Below are positions 50,236 through 61,076 of a DNA stretch of 64,000 nt, piece by piece (within the stretch, counting starts at the first letter, position 1; the number at the start of each line of letters is the position of its first letter). The translations under genes and the position numbers were made by a program. Origin of the DNA: a bacterium D16-76 (GTDB lineage Bacteria > Bacillota > Clostridia > Oscillospirales > Acutalibacteraceae). The notes below the pieces were generated by a model. It ran no database searches. It worked only from the letters and a program-made list of their open reading frames with translations, and had not been told where the DNA came from. The stretch lies in the NCBI GenBank assembly GCA_009917445.1, contig QZEE01000018.1:18597-82596 (forward strand), written 5' to 3'.

Positions 50236-52239
50236 ATGGAAATTTATGTACGTGGAGATGCGGGACGGCAGGGGGATGGATCGAAGGGGGCGCCTTTTCA
50301 GACGATTGGGCAGGCGGCGGAGATTGCCAGGGCCGGGGATGTGGTGCTGGTGGCCCCGGGGGTCTACCGGGAATGGGTGGACCCCAGGCATGGGGGTGAG
50401 GAAGGGAGGCCGGTTACGTACCGCTCGGTGGAAAAGGGCGGGGCGGTTATTACCGGGGCTGAGGTGGTGAAGGGCTGGCTGCCCTTTGAAGGGAACGTGT
50501 GGGTGGCGCGAATCCACAATGGCCTTTTTGACGGGTACAACCCGTACACCACGTTGGTGAAGGGGGACTGGTATTTCTCGGAAAAGCCTTACCATACGGG
50601 GGAGGTCTACTTAAACGGCCGCGCTATGTATGAGGCGGAGAGCTTGGAAGGGGTGCTGAACCCGGTGGTGTACAAGTGCTCTTGGGAGCCGGAGTTTACC
50701 ACTTACCGCTGGTATACCTGCCAGGAAGAGGGGCAGACGGCGATCTACGCCAACTTCCAGGGGGCGGACCCGAACCGGGAGAATGTGGAGATCAATGTGC
50801 GGCGCAACTGCTTTTACCCTTCGAAGACAGGGGTGGACTATGTGACGCTGTCTGGGTTTACGGTGTGCAAGGCCGCTACCCAGTGGGCCCCGCCTACGGC
50901 TTATCAGGAGGGGATGATCGGCCCGCACTGGGCTAAGGGCTGGGTTATTGAGGACTGCGAGGTGTCGGACTCGAAATGCTCGGGCATTTCGCTGGGGAAA
51001 TATCTGCAGCCCAACAACGAAAACAAGTGGACCACCAAATGGGTGAAGGACGGCACCCAGACCGAGCGGGACGCCATCTGCCAGGCCCAGCGGGAGGGGT
51101 GGACCAAGGAGAACATTGGGCACCATGTGGTGCGCCGGTGCAACATACACCACTGCGGCCAGACGGGCATTGTGGGGCACTTGGGCGGGGTGTTCTCGTT
51201 AATTGAGGACAACCATATCCACCATATTAACAACAAGCAGGATTTGGGCGGGGCGGAAATTGGCGGCATTAAAATGCACGCGGCTATTGACGTGGTGTAC
51301 CGCCGCAACCATATACACCACTGCACGCGGGGGCTTTGGCTGGATTGGCAGGCCCAGGGGACCCGTGTGACCCAGAACCTGTTCCATGACAATGTGCCGC
51401 CTATGAACACGGAGATCGACAATGGGCTGGCTATTGGGGAGGATATCTTTGTGGAGGTGTCCCATGGGCCGACGCTCATTGACAACAATCTGCTGCTGTC
51501 GCCCTGTGCCTGCCGCTTGAGCACACAGGGGATCGCGCTGGCCCATAACTTTATTGCGGGCTCTTTTACCTGGGTGGGCAAGGGCACGGACAACGGGGAT
51601 TTTGAGACGCCCAGCCCCCGGTACACCCCTTACCATGTACCCCACCGCACGGAGGTGGCGGGCTTTATGACGATCCTGCATGGGGACGCCCGGTTCTATA
51701 ACAATATCTTTGTGCAGCAGCCGCCCAGGCAGGATTTGGTGCGGGAGGCGGAGAAAATGGGCATGGATACCCTGGACATGCTGAACCTGACCTGCGGCAC
51801 CCTGCCCTATGACGGGTACCCCACGGCCCAGCAGTATTTCAGCCGGTTTACGGAGAATGTGCATGACCGGAAGGACGACAAGTATTACAGCCATTTGCCG
51901 GTGTACACGGGGGGCAACGCCTACTTTAACGGGGCGCAGCCCTGTGACAGCGAGGTGAATTTTACGGCGGATTCGGAGCATGCCATTACCTGGGGGCTGG
52001 AAGAACGGGAGGGCAAGATGTGCTTTTGCACCAACGCCTATGAGTTTTTGCCCAGGGGGAATACGCCAGTGGTGTCTACCCAGCTGATGGGGATGGCTTT
52101 TGAGCCGGAACAGCTTTTTGAGAACCCGGATGGTACGGCGCTTGTGCTGGATAGGGATTACTTTGGCGCGCACCGGGCGGTGACGCCGCTGGCGGGGCCC
52201 TTTGAAGCGGGGGCGGAGGCGCAGGTGGTGTTTGGCTAA
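50236..52239 (+). CDS. Right-handed parallel beta-helix protein (DUF1565-type)
   Basis: A 667-residue cytoplasmic protein without signal peptide. The start at 50236 follows AAAGGAG. The N-terminus (EIYVRGDAGRQGDGSKGAPF, then QTIGQAAEIARAGDVVLVAPGVYREWV) is the DUF1565/beta-helix entry typical of carbohydrate-active beta-helix enzymes; repeated coils follow with His-rich stretches (RCNIHHCGQTGIVGHLGG, DNHIHHINN, RNHIHHCTRGLWLDW, about 300-370). A glycoside hydrolase or polysaccharide lyase role is likely (for example GH141-like), but the catalytic residues are not identified. It is monocistronic. Confidence 0.78.
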   Translation: MEIYVRGDAGRQGDGSKGAPFQTIGQAAEIARAGDVVLVAPGVYREWVDPRHGGEEGRPVTYRSVEKGGAVITGAEVVKGWLPFEGNVWVARIHNGLFDGYNPYTTLVKGDWYFSEKPYHTGEVYLNGRAMYEAESLEGVLNPVVYKCSWEPEFTTYRWYTCQEEGQTAIYANFQGADPNRENVEINVRRNCFYPSKTGVDYVTLSGFTVCKAATQWAPPTAYQEGMIGPHWAKGWVIEDCEVSDSKCSGISLGKYLQPNNENKWTTKWVKDGTQTERDAICQAQREGWTKENIGHHVVRRCNIHHCGQTGIVGHLGGVFSLIEDNHIHHINNKQDLGGAEIGGIKMHAAIDVVYRRNHIHHCTRGLWLDWQAQGTRVTQNLFHDNVPPMNTEIDNGLAIGEDIFVEVSHGPTLIDNNLLLSPCACRLSTQGIALAHNFIAGSFTWVGKGTDNGDFETPSPRYTPYHVPHRTEVAGFMTILHGDARFYNNIFVQQPPRQDLVREAEKMGMDTLDMLNLTCGTLPYDGYPTAQQYFSRFTENVHDRKDDKYYSHLPVYTGGNAYFNGAQPCDSEVNFTADSEHAITWGLEEREGKMCFCTNAYEFLPRGNTPVVSTQLMGMAFEPEQLFENPDGTALVLDRDYFGAHRAVTPLAGPFEAGAEAQVVFG

Positions 52240-52265
52240 GTCAAGCGCTGTGGAAAGCGGCGGGA

Positions 52266-52334
52266 GGGAGTCCAGAGGGGTTGCTGCGTGCCAGTGGCAC
52301 GCGCCCAGCAACCGACCGAGCCGGGAGGCGAGAC
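52266..52334 (+). repeat. Dispersed hairpin repeat, copy 7
   Basis: Left flank GGGAGTCCAGAGGGG (52266-52280), outer stem GGTTGCT/AGCAACC (52279-52285, 52307-52313), inner stem GCGTGCC/GGCACGC (52286-52292, 52296-52302), tail CCGAGCCGGGAGGCGAGAC to 52334. The gap 52240-52477 otherwise holds reverse CCCCAAGGTCTTG modules (52367-52379, 52443-52455). Confidence 0.85.
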
Positions 52335-52477
52335 CAGTGGCCCTTTGGCGGGGATTGGGGCGGGGCCCCAAGGTCTTGCCGTAAGGCGCGGGCTTTGCGC
52401 CTGGAGGCTCTAAAAGCGTTAGCGGGGGTTTGGGGCGGAAGCCCCAAGGTCTTGCTGTGAGTGGATGAAAAGAGAAA

Positions 52478-52515
52478 AAGCCCGGCCGTCCTGTTGAGGG
52501 GGCCGGGCTTTTTTT
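52478..52515. terminator. Bidirectional terminator after polA
   Basis: AAGCCCGGCC (52478-52487) pairs with GGCCGGGCTT (52501-52510), with A run on the left and T run on the right, five bases beyond the polA stop. Confidence 0.85.
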
Positions 52516-52519
52516 GGGG

Positions 52520-55092
<2,573 letters not shown>

Positions 55093-55096
<4 letters not shown>

Positions 55097-56085
55097 AGGT
55101 CTGCCTCCTGCTGGGGGTGGTAGTTTGCCCGGTAGACGTCTTCTACCAGTTTGTCCAGGTCGGAAAGGGTGGAGAGGAGCCCGGCACGGCGGCGGAAGTC
55201 GGCCGCACCGCGCAGGCCGTGGAGGTACCAGCCCACGTGCTTGCGGGCTTCGCGCATGGCCCGGGGCTCGCCCTTTAGGCCTGCCATGAGGCCGATGTGG
55301 CGGCGCATGGCCAGGAGCCTTTCGGCAAGGCCCGGCGGGGGCAGGATGGTGCAGGAATCGGTCAGGTAGGCGTTGATTTCCCGGAAGACCCAGGGGTTGC
55401 CCAGGGCCCCGCGGCCTACCATGACCATGTCGCAGCCGGTTTCCATAAGCAGGTTGCGGGCGGACTGGGCGCCGGTTACGTCGCCGTTGCCAATGACGGG
55501 CACGGTGACGGCCTCTTTTACCTGGCGGATGATGTCCCAATCGGCGCGGCCGTGGTACATTTCCTCCCGGGTGCGGCCGTGGACGGCGATGGCGGCGGCC
55601 CCGGCCTGCTGGCAGAGGGCGGCGACCTGTACGGCGTTTTTGTGGGCGGGGTCCCACCCGGCGCGGATTTTTACGGTGACGGGCACGGGCACGGCCTCTT
55701 TTACCGCGCGGACCATTTGGGCGCAGGTTTCCGGCTCTTTCATTAAGGCGCTGCCGGCGCCGTTGCAGGCCACTTTGGGCACGGGGCAGCCCATGTTCAG
55801 GTCAAAGCCGTCTGGGGACAGGGCCATGAGCTTTTGGGCGGCCTGGGCCATGACCTGGGGGTCTTCGCCGAAAAGCTGGATGAACACGGGGCGGGCGTCT
55901 TGGCTTATGCCGGCGATTTCGGCGGTTTTTTTGTCGCCATAGGTGACGGCCCGGGCGCTGACCATTTCGGTGACCGTATAGGCCGCCCCAAAACGGGCGC
56001 AGACCTGGCGGTAGGCGGCGTCTGTCACACCGGCCATAGGGGCCAGGGCCGCCCGGCCGGTTATCTCGATATTGCCGATTTTCAT
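55093..56085 (-). CDS. dusB: tRNA-dihydrouridine synthase
   Basis: FMN enzyme reducing uridines in tRNA to dihydrouridine. The 330-residue protein starts MKIGNIEITGRAALAPMAGVTDAAY (FMN barrel entry), has DLNMGCPVPKVACNGAGSALM with the catalytic Cys (about 96-116), AIAVHGRTREEMYHGRADWDII (about 162) and GNGDVTGAQSARNLL (about 200). AAAAGGAGTG precedes the start. It is the first-but-one gene of yfbR-dusB-polA and overlaps polA by four bases. Confidence 0.94.
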
Positions 56086-56107
56086 GGGCTCACTCCTTTT
56101 AGGGGGT

Positions 56108-56758
56108 CTATTTGCGCACGACCTGGGAAAAGACCATTTGGGAAGAGGGGGAGAACTGCAGGCCGGCTTCCCGGGTGTAGTCCTGCTCTTCGATGGTGAG
56201 GCCGTAGGAGGGGAGGAATTCGTCTAAAAAGCAGTTGGCTTCGGGCAGGCGCATGTCCCGTATGGCTTTTAGGATGCCCTGTTCGGCCTTGTAAAAATCC
56301 TGGTTGCCGCTGCGGCGCTCCTCGATACACTTGATGGCGGCGGAAATGCGGTCGGCGGCTTTTACCAGGGACTTGAGCTCCTGGTCGCCGGGCTCGCCCA
56401 TGGTCATAAGCTCCCGGTAGCCGGGGCGCAGGTCCTCGGGCAGCATGGAGACCAGATGCTCTACGGCCATTTCCTCGACCTCGCTGTAGGCCTTGCGGAT
56501 CTCTTCGGAGTGGTACTTCACCGGGGTGGGCAGGTCGCCGGTGATGATCTCGGAGGCGTCGTGGAGGATGGCCAGGGTGGCGGCGCGCTCGGCGTTGTAG
56601 GTTTTGCCAAAGCGCCGGTTGCCCAGGGTGGCCAGGGCGTGGGCAATGAGGGCGGTCTCCATGGAGTGCTCGCATAAGTTTTCATAACGGGTGTTGTGCA
56701 TGAGGCCCCAGCGGTTGATATACTTCATGCGCGAAAGCATGGCGAAAAAATGGTACAT
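56108..56758 (-). CDS. yfbR: 5'-deoxynucleotidase (YfbR-type HD hydrolase)
   Basis: Hydrolyses deoxynucleoside 5'-monophosphates; it balances dNTP pools. The ATG at 56758 is used; GGGGAGG lies 11 bases upstream. In 216 residues: the HD metal ligands in NLCEHSMETALIAHAL (about 27), AILHDASEIITGDLPTP (about 60-76) and VKAADRISAAIKCIEE (about 135-150), as in E. coli YfbR. It leads the minus operon into dusB and polA, which joins nucleotide pool and repair functions. Confidence 0.92.
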   Translation of the reverse strand: MYHFFAMLSRMKYINRWGLMHNTRYENLCEHSMETALIAHALATLGNRRFGKTYNAERAATLAILHDASEIITGDLPTPVKYHSEEIRKAYSEVEEMAVEHLVSMLPEDLRPGYRELMTMGEPGDQELKSLVKAADRISAAIKCIEERRSGNQDFYKAEQGILKAIRDMRLPEANCFLDEFLPSYGLTIEEQDYTREAGLQFSPSSQMVFSQVVRK

Positions 56759-56828
56759 GTGCAAAAAAACCTCCCCAATATTCCGGTAAAGCCGGGGCCG
56801 CGGGGGGCCCCGGGCTTATCTGCTTCTT

Positions 56829-56857
56829 ATTATATCACACCCCGGGCGCATTGACAA
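56829..56857 (-). promoter_or_regulatory. yfbR-dusB-polA promoter
   Basis: Minus strand: TTGTCA (56852-56857), 17 bases, TATAAT (56829-56834) with TGA before it. Its -35 box overlaps that of the divergent plus promoter. Confidence 0.85.
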
Positions 56858-56879
56858 ACAGGAAAAAGGGTGGTATCAT
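56851..56879 (+). promoter_or_regulatory. Promoter of the TIM-barrel gene
   Basis: TTGACA (56851-56856), 17 bases, TATCAT (56874-56879) preceded by TGG. Confidence 0.8.
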
Positions 56880-56916
56880 AATATACAGAAAATTTTCGTT
56901 TTAGGAGGAACGTATT

Positions 56917-57801
56917 ATGAAAGTTAACATTGGTACATATTCCTTTGGCGGCATTGCCAGCTATTTGGGGTTGGGGCCCACGCTGCTGGAAAAGTTCAAG
57001 ACCATTAAGTCTTTGGGCTTTGACGGGGTGGAACTGCTGCCGGTAGACCTGGACAACGACGTGGAGGACATTAAGAAGTGGGCCCAGGAGGCTGGTGTGG
57101 AGATTGTTTCGGTACATGCCAAGCCCAGCGAGGAAATTGTGAAGAAGATGGCGGCTTTGGGCGGCAAGGCGGTCATTTGGGCCAGCACCGATTTCTGCAA
57201 CAAGGAAGAGGCCATTGCTGTGGCCAAGGAATTGGACGCTATGGCGGAAATGGCCGAGCCCTATGGCATTAAGGTGGGGTACCACAACCACGAGAAGGAA
57301 TTTTATGTAGATGAGGGCCTGCCTTTGATCGAGCACATGGCCAACAATTCCAGCAAGTTCTTCTTCCAGCTGGACTGCGGCTGGGCTACGGTGGGCGGTT
57401 CGTATCCCCCCAGTGTGATACGGCGGTTTAAGGACCGCATTGTGGCCATACACGTAAAGGAAAACTGCAAGATTTTGGGGCCTGGGCCCCAGCCGAAGTC
57501 GGCTAAGGAAGGCCCCGGGGAGAGCCCCTTTGCCAAAGCTGCCCAGATGAGCCTGGAAGAGCGCCAGAAGATGCTGGACAACTTTAACGCCATGAACAGC
57601 GACCCCAAGCGCCAGCAGCGCTTTGCGGTGCAGTGCAAGATGGGCGCGCCGGAATCCAACATGAACTGGCAGGCCATTAAGGACGCTTTGGACGAGCAGA
57701 GCTTTGAGGCTTTCTGGGTTATTGAGCGCGAGGGCTTCTATGACGAGCACGACAAGTGCATTGCCGACGACTGCGCTTGGCTGAAGGCGAACGTTAAGTA
57801 A
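56917..57801 (+). CDS. Sugar phosphate isomerase/epimerase-family TIM barrel protein
   Basis: A 294-residue protein of the xylose isomerase-like (AP endonuclease 2) superfamily. Barrel strands carry metal-site candidates: GFDGVELLPVDLD (about 32), EIVSVHAKPSEE (about 62-73), IKVGYHNHEKEF (about 118), FFQLDCGWATVGG (about 150), AIHVKENCKI (about 178) and EAFWVIEREGFYDEH (about 265). The substrate cannot be inferred. TAGGAGGAAC lies before the start. It has its own promoter, divergent from yfbR, and is followed by repeats and a terminator. Confidence 0.85.
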   Translation: MKVNIGTYSFGGIASYLGLGPTLLEKFKTIKSLGFDGVELLPVDLDNDVEDIKKWAQEAGVEIVSVHAKPSEEIVKKMAALGGKAVIWASTDFCNKEEAIAVAKELDAMAEMAEPYGIKVGYHNHEKEFYVDEGLPLIEHMANNSSKFFFQLDCGWATVGGSYPPSVIRRFKDRIVAIHVKENCKILGPGPQPKSAKEGPGESPFAKAAQMSLEERQKMLDNFNAMNSDPKRQQRFAVQCKMGAPESNMNWQAIKDALDEQSFEAFWVIEREGFYDEHDKCIADDCAWLKANVK

Positions 57802-57827
57802 GGCCTTGGGGGCGCGGTTCTCGCCTG

Positions 57828-57975
57828 GTCTCGTCTGCCGACTCGGTCGGGTCAGAACGGTCCCCACTGGGGACCTTCCCCAGCTCAGTCGGTTCGCGGC
57901 TTGTAAACGTATTACTGCGCAAAACGTTTTGCCGCAGGCAGACGCTCACCCCCCAAACCCCCGCAACCCCTTTTG
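57828..57975 (-). repeat. Dispersed repeat, copy 8 (composite, reverse)
   Basis: Starts GTCTCGTCTGCCGACTCGG (57828-57846), then a variant hairpin GGTCCCC-ACT-GGGGACC, CGGTTCGCGGCTTGTAAACG, CAAAACGTTTTG and GGCAGACGCTCACCCCCCAA. The last parts match, in reverse, 17.94-17.97 kb and 43.58-43.63 kb. Confidence 0.7.
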
Positions 57976-58023
57976 GGAAGAGGGGCAAATTTTCCCTTCG
58001 GGAAAATTGACCCGAAAACCATG

Positions 58024-58060
58024 AAACCGGCTCAGGCGGTATGGCCTGGGCCGGTTTTTT
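58024..58060 (+). terminator. Intrinsic terminator after the TIM-barrel gene
   Basis: AAACCGGCTCAGGC pairs with GCCTGGGCCGGTTT, followed by more T (58055-58060). It lies nine bases from the end of the convergent vor operon. Confidence 0.8.
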
Positions 58061-58068
58061 GTTTGGGT

Positions 58069-58623
58069 TTATGCTTGGGCACCGAGGGAGATGGCTTTGC
58101 GGTTGAAGTCCAGCATGCCGGCTTTGCGGGGGGGGATGCATTTTTGGAGGGCCTGGTCTAAGGTTTCGGGGGTGCTGAACTGGTAGTCGCCTGGAGCGGC
58201 GCAGACTTCGTGGAAGAGCTTACCTACCAGGATCATGTTGGAGAGGCCCTTGAGGCCGTTTTCTTCGGCCAGGGAGGAGGAGGGCACGTAGTGGACGTTA
58301 AGGTCGGTGCGCTCTACCTTTTTGTGGATGAGGGCGCTGTCGATGATGACGGTGCCGCCGGGCTCTACGGTGTCGATGAATTTGTCCAGGGAGGGCAGGT
58401 TCATAACCACCAGCACGTTGGGGTTTGTGACCAGGGGCGAGCCAATGGGGTTATCGGAAATGCAGACGCTGCAATTGGCGGTGCCGCCGCGCATTTCGGG
58501 GCCGTAGGAGGGCAGCCAGGAGATCTCTTTATTTTCGATGAGGCCCGCGTAGGCCGCCACTTTGCCGGCAAAGAGCACGCCTTGGCCGCCGAAACCGGCG
58601 AAGAGGATGTTCAAATCTTTCAT
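58069..58623 (-). CDS. 2-oxoacid:ferredoxin oxidoreductase gamma subunit
   Basis: The CoA-binding/gamma subunit of a Vor/Kor-type complex. The 184-residue protein begins MKDLNILFAGFGGQGVLFAGK (the gamma-subunit G-rich motif) and contains WLPSYGPEMRGGTANCSVCIS (about 37-57). It overlaps the beta subunit gene by ATGA and is the last gene of the operon. Substrate range cannot be told from this subunit. Confidence 0.92.
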   Translation of the reverse strand: MKDLNILFAGFGGQGVLFAGKVAAYAGLIENKEISWLPSYGPEMRGGTANCSVCISDNPIGSPLVTNPNVLVVMNLPSLDKFIDTVEPGGTVIIDSALIHKKVERTDLNVHYVPSSSLAEENGLKGLSNMILVGKLFHEVCAAPGDYQFSTPETLDQALQKCIPPRKAGMLDFNRKAISLGAQA

Positions 58624-59372
58624 TTCTTGACGCCCCCTTCTACATCTTTATACACGCCCAGGGGATAGTAGGGAAGCATGTTTTCCTCCAGCCAGCCCAG
58701 GGCTTCGATGGGTGAAAGGCCCCAGTTGGTGGGGCAGGTGGAAAGGACCTCGACAATGGAATAGCCCTTGCCGTCCAATTGGTTTTGGAAAGCCTTTTTA
58801 ATGGCTTTGCGGGCGATATTCACATTTTTCACGTTGTTTACGGTGACGCGCTGGGCCAGGGCCACACCGTCCAGGGTGGAGAGCATTTCGCAGACCTTTA
58901 CGGGGTAGCCGGCGGAATTGGTGTCGCGGCCATAGGGGGTGGTCTGGGTGATTTGGCCGGGCAGGGAGGTGGGGGCCATTTGGCCGCCGGTCATGCCGTA
59001 AATGGCGTTGTTAATGAAAATAACGGTGATGTTCTCGCCGCGGGTGGCGGCGTGTACGGTCTCGGCGGTGCCGATGGCGGCTAAGTCGCCGTCACCCTGG
59101 TAGGTGAAGATGATATTCTCGGGCTTGGCACGCTTTAAGCCGGTGGCCACAGCCTGGGCGCGGCCGTGGGGGGCCTGCACCATGTCGCAGGTAAAATAAT
59201 CGTAACACATGACCGAACAGCCGACGGAAGCGACGCCCACAGCCCGGCCTTCTACACCCAGTTCCTCTAAAGCCTGGGCCACCAGGCGGTGGACGATGCC
59301 GTGGGTGCAGCCGGGGCAGTAATGCATGGGCGCGTCTGTAAGGGCAGACGGCTTTTGAAATACGGTTTGCAT
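58620..59372 (-). CDS. vorA: 2-oxoacid:ferredoxin oxidoreductase beta (TPP-binding) subunit
   Basis: Binds thiamine diphosphate for oxidative decarboxylation of 2-oxoacids. The 250-residue protein shows YCPGCTHGIVHRLVAQAL (about 18-35), the TPP motif YQGDGDLAAIGTAETVHAA (about 93-111) and FINNAIYGMTGGQMAPTS (about 121-138). AAAGGA precedes the start. It lies between a 40-codon small ORF and the gamma gene. By subunit set the enzyme is probably a 2-oxoisovalerate or broad 2-oxoacid:ferredoxin oxidoreductase. Confidence 0.93.
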   Translation of the reverse strand: MQTVFQKPSALTDAPMHYCPGCTHGIVHRLVAQALEELGVEGRAVGVASVGCSVMCYDYFTCDMVQAPHGRAQAVATGLKRAKPENIIFTYQGDGDLAAIGTAETVHAATRGENITVIFINNAIYGMTGGQMAPTSLPGQITQTTPYGRDTNSAGYPVKVCEMLSTLDGVALAQRVTVNNVKNVNIARKAIKKAFQNQLDGKGYSIVEVLSTCPTNWGLSPIEALGWLEENMLPYYPLGVYKDVEGGVKK

Positions 59373-59375
59373 ATA

Positions 59376-59498
59376 TCAAAGCATCCTTTCTGGTTTATTC
59401 TTTGCCTTTGGGCGCAGGCGGCGGACAAGCCGGCCTACGCCGATGGAGAGCACTTCTCCAAAAAAATCCACAAGAAAGTCTAACAAAAACTCCAACAT
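59376..59498 (-). CDS. Small 40-residue protein in the vor operon
   Basis: The ORF reads MLEFLLDFLVDFFGEVLSIG, then a basic second half rich in Arg and Lys. A GAGGTGG stretch lies before the ATG at 59498. It ends four bases before vorA, and its last codons contain the vorA ribosome site, so it could couple the two. The hydrophobic/acidic first half followed by a basic tail suggests a membrane-associated amphipathic helix. No function is known. Confidence 0.55.
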   Translation of the reverse strand: MLEFLLDFLVDFFGEVLSIGVGRLVRRLRPKAKNKPERML

Positions 59499-59642
59499 AG
59501 AGGTCCACCTCAAAACCACAACGCGGGCGCGAAATCAACGGCCTGCACCAAGGTACATGCGCGGGAAGCGAAGCGCGGGGTCCTTAGGGGCCGGGGGCCC
59601 CTAAGCGGGATGCAAGGGCAGGGCCCTTGCCCGCCGGAGGCC

Positions 59643-60689
59643 CTAAGCCAGCGCCTGGATCTGTTCCAGCACCTGGGCGGGGGTGGGGATCATGCCGCCG
59701 GTGCGGCCGCAGAAGTGGACGGGCTTTTGGCAGTTGATGGCCAGCTTGACGTCGTCGATCATCTGGCCCATGCTCATCTCTACGACCAGGAGGTTTTTGG
59801 CGTGGCTGGCGGCGCGGTTCAAGGCGTCGGCGGGGAAGGGCCACAGGGTAATGGGGCGGACCAAGCCTGCCTTAATGCCCATTTCGCGGGCCTTGTTGAC
59901 GGCACCCCGGGCTACGCGGGAGGAAGCGCCGTAGGCGACTACCACCACGTCGGCGTCGTCTGCCAGGTATTCTTCGGCGCGCTGCTCGTGCTGTTTGATC
60001 TGCTCGTACCGGGCGAAGCGCTCTTTTACCAGCTCTTCCAGCTTGTCGGGGGTCAAATATAAAGAGTTTACAATGTTGTGGGGGCGCTTGCCGCCGTGGC
60101 CGCAGGCCGCCCAATCCTTTTGGGCGGGGGCCGCCCCGGCCTCTTCGGGCAGGGAGACGGGCTCCATCATCTGGCCCAGCATGCCGTCGGCTAAAATCAT
60201 GGCGGGCATGCGGTACTGGTCGGCCAGGTCAAAGGCGTCGGAGACCAGGTCTACCATTTCCTGTACGGTGGAGGGGGCCAGCACGAGGATTTGGAAATCG
60301 CCGTGGCCGGTGGCTTTGGTGGCCTGCCAATAGTCGGCCTGGCTGGGCTGGATGCCGCCCAGGCCCGGGCCGCCACGCTGGACGTTGATAATCAGCGCGG
60401 GCAGGTCGGAGCCGGCCATGTAGGAGATGCCCTCGCCCTTTAAGCTGATGCCGGGGGAGGAGGAGGAGGTCATGGCGCGCACACCGGCGGCGGAGGCCCC
60501 CAGGACCATATTGACAGCGGCGATCTCACTTTCGGCTTGCAGGTATGTACCGCCGATTTTCGGCATGCGCTTGGACATGTACGCCGCCAGCTCGGTCTGG
60601 GGCGTGATGGGGTAGCCAAAGAAATGGCGGCACCCCGCCCGGATGGCAGCTTCGGCCAAAGCTTCGTTGCCCTTCATCAAAACCTTCAT
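59643..60689 (-). CDS. vorB: 2-oxoacid:ferredoxin oxidoreductase alpha subunit VorB
   Basis: Alpha subunit of the 2-oxoacid:ferredoxin oxidoreductase. In 348 residues: MKVLMKGNEALAEAAIRAGCRHF and GYPITPQTELAAYMSKRMP (about 24-43), EIAAVNMVLGASAAGVRAMTSSSSPGISL (seen in two parts about 55-83) and the late VVVAYGASSRVARGAV (about 252). AAAGGAAG lies just upstream; an ATG at 60695 is an alternative start. Between it and the small ORF lie 144 bases with nested GC inverted repeats (CTTAGGGGCC/GGCCCCTAAG). Confidence 0.93.
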   Translation of the reverse strand: MKVLMKGNEALAEAAIRAGCRHFFGYPITPQTELAAYMSKRMPKIGGTYLQAESEIAAVNMVLGASAAGVRAMTSSSSPGISLKGEGISYMAGSDLPALIINVQRGGPGLGGIQPSQADYWQATKATGHGDFQILVLAPSTVQEMVDLVSDAFDLADQYRMPAMILADGMLGQMMEPVSLPEEAGAAPAQKDWAACGHGGKRPHNIVNSLYLTPDKLEELVKERFARYEQIKQHEQRAEEYLADDADVVVVAYGASSRVARGAVNKAREMGIKAGLVRPITLWPFPADALNRAASHAKNLLVVEMSMGQMIDDVKLAINCQKPVHFCGRTGGMIPTPAQVLEQIQALA

Positions 60690-60721
60690 ACACATTTCTT
60701 CCTTTCCCAGTGGAATTCTTC

Positions 60722-60928
60722 TTACTTTTCTACGGTGATGGCGGTGTCTGGGCACATGGTGGCGCAGGCGGCGCAGCCCACGCACTTTTCGGGCTGCATG
60801 AGCCTGGCGGGGTGGTAGCCCTTGCTGTTGAGCACATCCCCCAGCAGGGCTATGAGCCCCAAGGGGCAGGCATGCACACACATGGAACAGCCCTTGCACA
60901 CATTTTCGTCTACGATGATTTTTGCCAT
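60722..60928 (-). CDS. 2[4Fe-4S] ferredoxin-type delta subunit
   Basis: A 68-residue ferredoxin with two full [4Fe-4S] motifs: CKGCSMCVHACP (about 11-22) and CVGCAACATMCP (about 49-60). As the first gene of the vor operon it is the delta subunit that hands electrons to free ferredoxin. GGAGGGAAG lies before the start. Confidence 0.93.
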   Translation of the reverse strand: MAKIIVDENVCKGCSMCVHACPLGLIALLGDVLNSKGYHPARLMQPEKCVGCAACATMCPDTAITVEK

Positions 60929-61076
60929 GTTTTTCTTCCCTCCTTCGTGAAGACCTTGGGGGCCGGTTGTGCCGCCGGAAGGCGGTTGCCCCCAAACCCC
61001 TGCAATCCTTTTAAAAAGGGTTAGCGCGCAAACGGCTTTGCGGGGGTTTTTGATTTTGGATATAGGGGCACAGCGG

